Assembly (NCBI GenBank): GCA_017412765.1
Contig: JAFPWN010000071.1
Location: 1 to 58,627 of the forward strand
Length of the DNA: 58,627 nt
Reading direction: 5' to 3'
DNA from: Oscillospiraceae bacterium
GTDB lineage: Bacteria > Bacillota > Clostridia > Oscillospirales > Oscillospiraceae
The number at the start of each line of letters is the position of its first letter. The stretch's first letter is position 1. The notes under the pieces are model-generated. The model was not told the DNA's origin, made no database searches, and was given only the letters and a program-made list of their open reading frames with translations. The translations under genes and the position numbers were made by a program. This document shows positions 58,626 through 58,627 of the stretch, one piece after another.

Positions 58626-58627
58626 AA

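Overview
The window looks like a chromosomal segment of an anaerobic, spore-forming Clostridia member, probably an Oscillospiraceae/Ruminococcaceae-like gut bacterium. This is inferred from the cotJ spore-coat genes, SipW-type signal peptidases, SpoIIA/Rsb-like switch proteins, glycoside hydrolases typical of that group and strong Shine-Dalgarno sites. There is no rRNA, no CRISPR array and no clear plasmid or phage structural gene.

Region 1 (1-12.2 kb, all minus strand) begins with tRNA-Thr and tRNA-Tyr and then holds an 11-gene surface-protein cluster. Its order of transcription is a PilZ (cyclic-di-GMP) protein, a membrane-anchored family member, five TasA/camelysin-like secreted paralogues with SipW-type leaders (AWF/AWY motif), a SipW-like signal peptidase, a membrane-anchored McrB-like AAA+ ATPase, a DUF2357 (McrC-like) protein with a coiled coil in place of a nuclease, and a second SipW-like peptidase. 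I read it as a possible cyclic-di-GMP-linked extracellular fibre or matrix system with its own processing enzymes and an AAA+ machine of unknown purpose.

Region 2 (12.3-19.8 kb) has pgi, a GH13-GH77 fusion (starch/maltodextrin use) and a DUF2339 membrane protein. Region 3 (19.9-25.7 kb) is the second striking object. A cotJA-cotJB fusion is followed by cotJC, which is split at codon 64/65 by a 4.6-kb element carrying a large serine recombinase, a MATE transporter fused to an anti-sigma-type ATPase domain, an HD protein and a small SHOCT-like protein. Precise recombination between the 12-bp direct repeats at its ends would restore a full CotJC manganese catalase. The reconstructed circle junction has 12-bp inverted arms, as expected of a serine-integrase attP. 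This fits a developmentally excised, skin-like element.

Region 4 (25.9-35.3 kb) has a tyrosine phosphatase, two tandem STAS-kinase fusions directly behind araA-araB-araD, exonuclease III and malic enzyme. Region 5 (35.3-44.4 kb) has rlmA, two hydrolases/esterases, a small membrane protein, a permuted GH3 beta-glucosidase and a LytTR/GHKL two-component pair. Region 6 (44.6-49.5 kb) is a partner-switching operon (HATPase-like protein, STAS, PP2C, RsbW-like kinase), a low-molecular-weight tyrosine phosphatase, an esterase and a DUF11 protein. Region 7 (49.7-58.6 kb) has a DUF2974 hydrolase, a MacB-like ABC protein with a very large extracytoplasmic part, and a nucleoside operon (cytosolic BMP/PnrA-like sensor, metallophosphoesterase, nucleoside phosphorylase).

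Four copies of a roughly 161-bp palindrome-rich element are scattered between 25.7 and 51.4 kb. Three of them sit between two copies of the local terminator hairpin, so each insertion seems to have duplicated a terminator. A second, unrelated repeat family occurs between the surface-protein genes at 8.8-10.5 kb.
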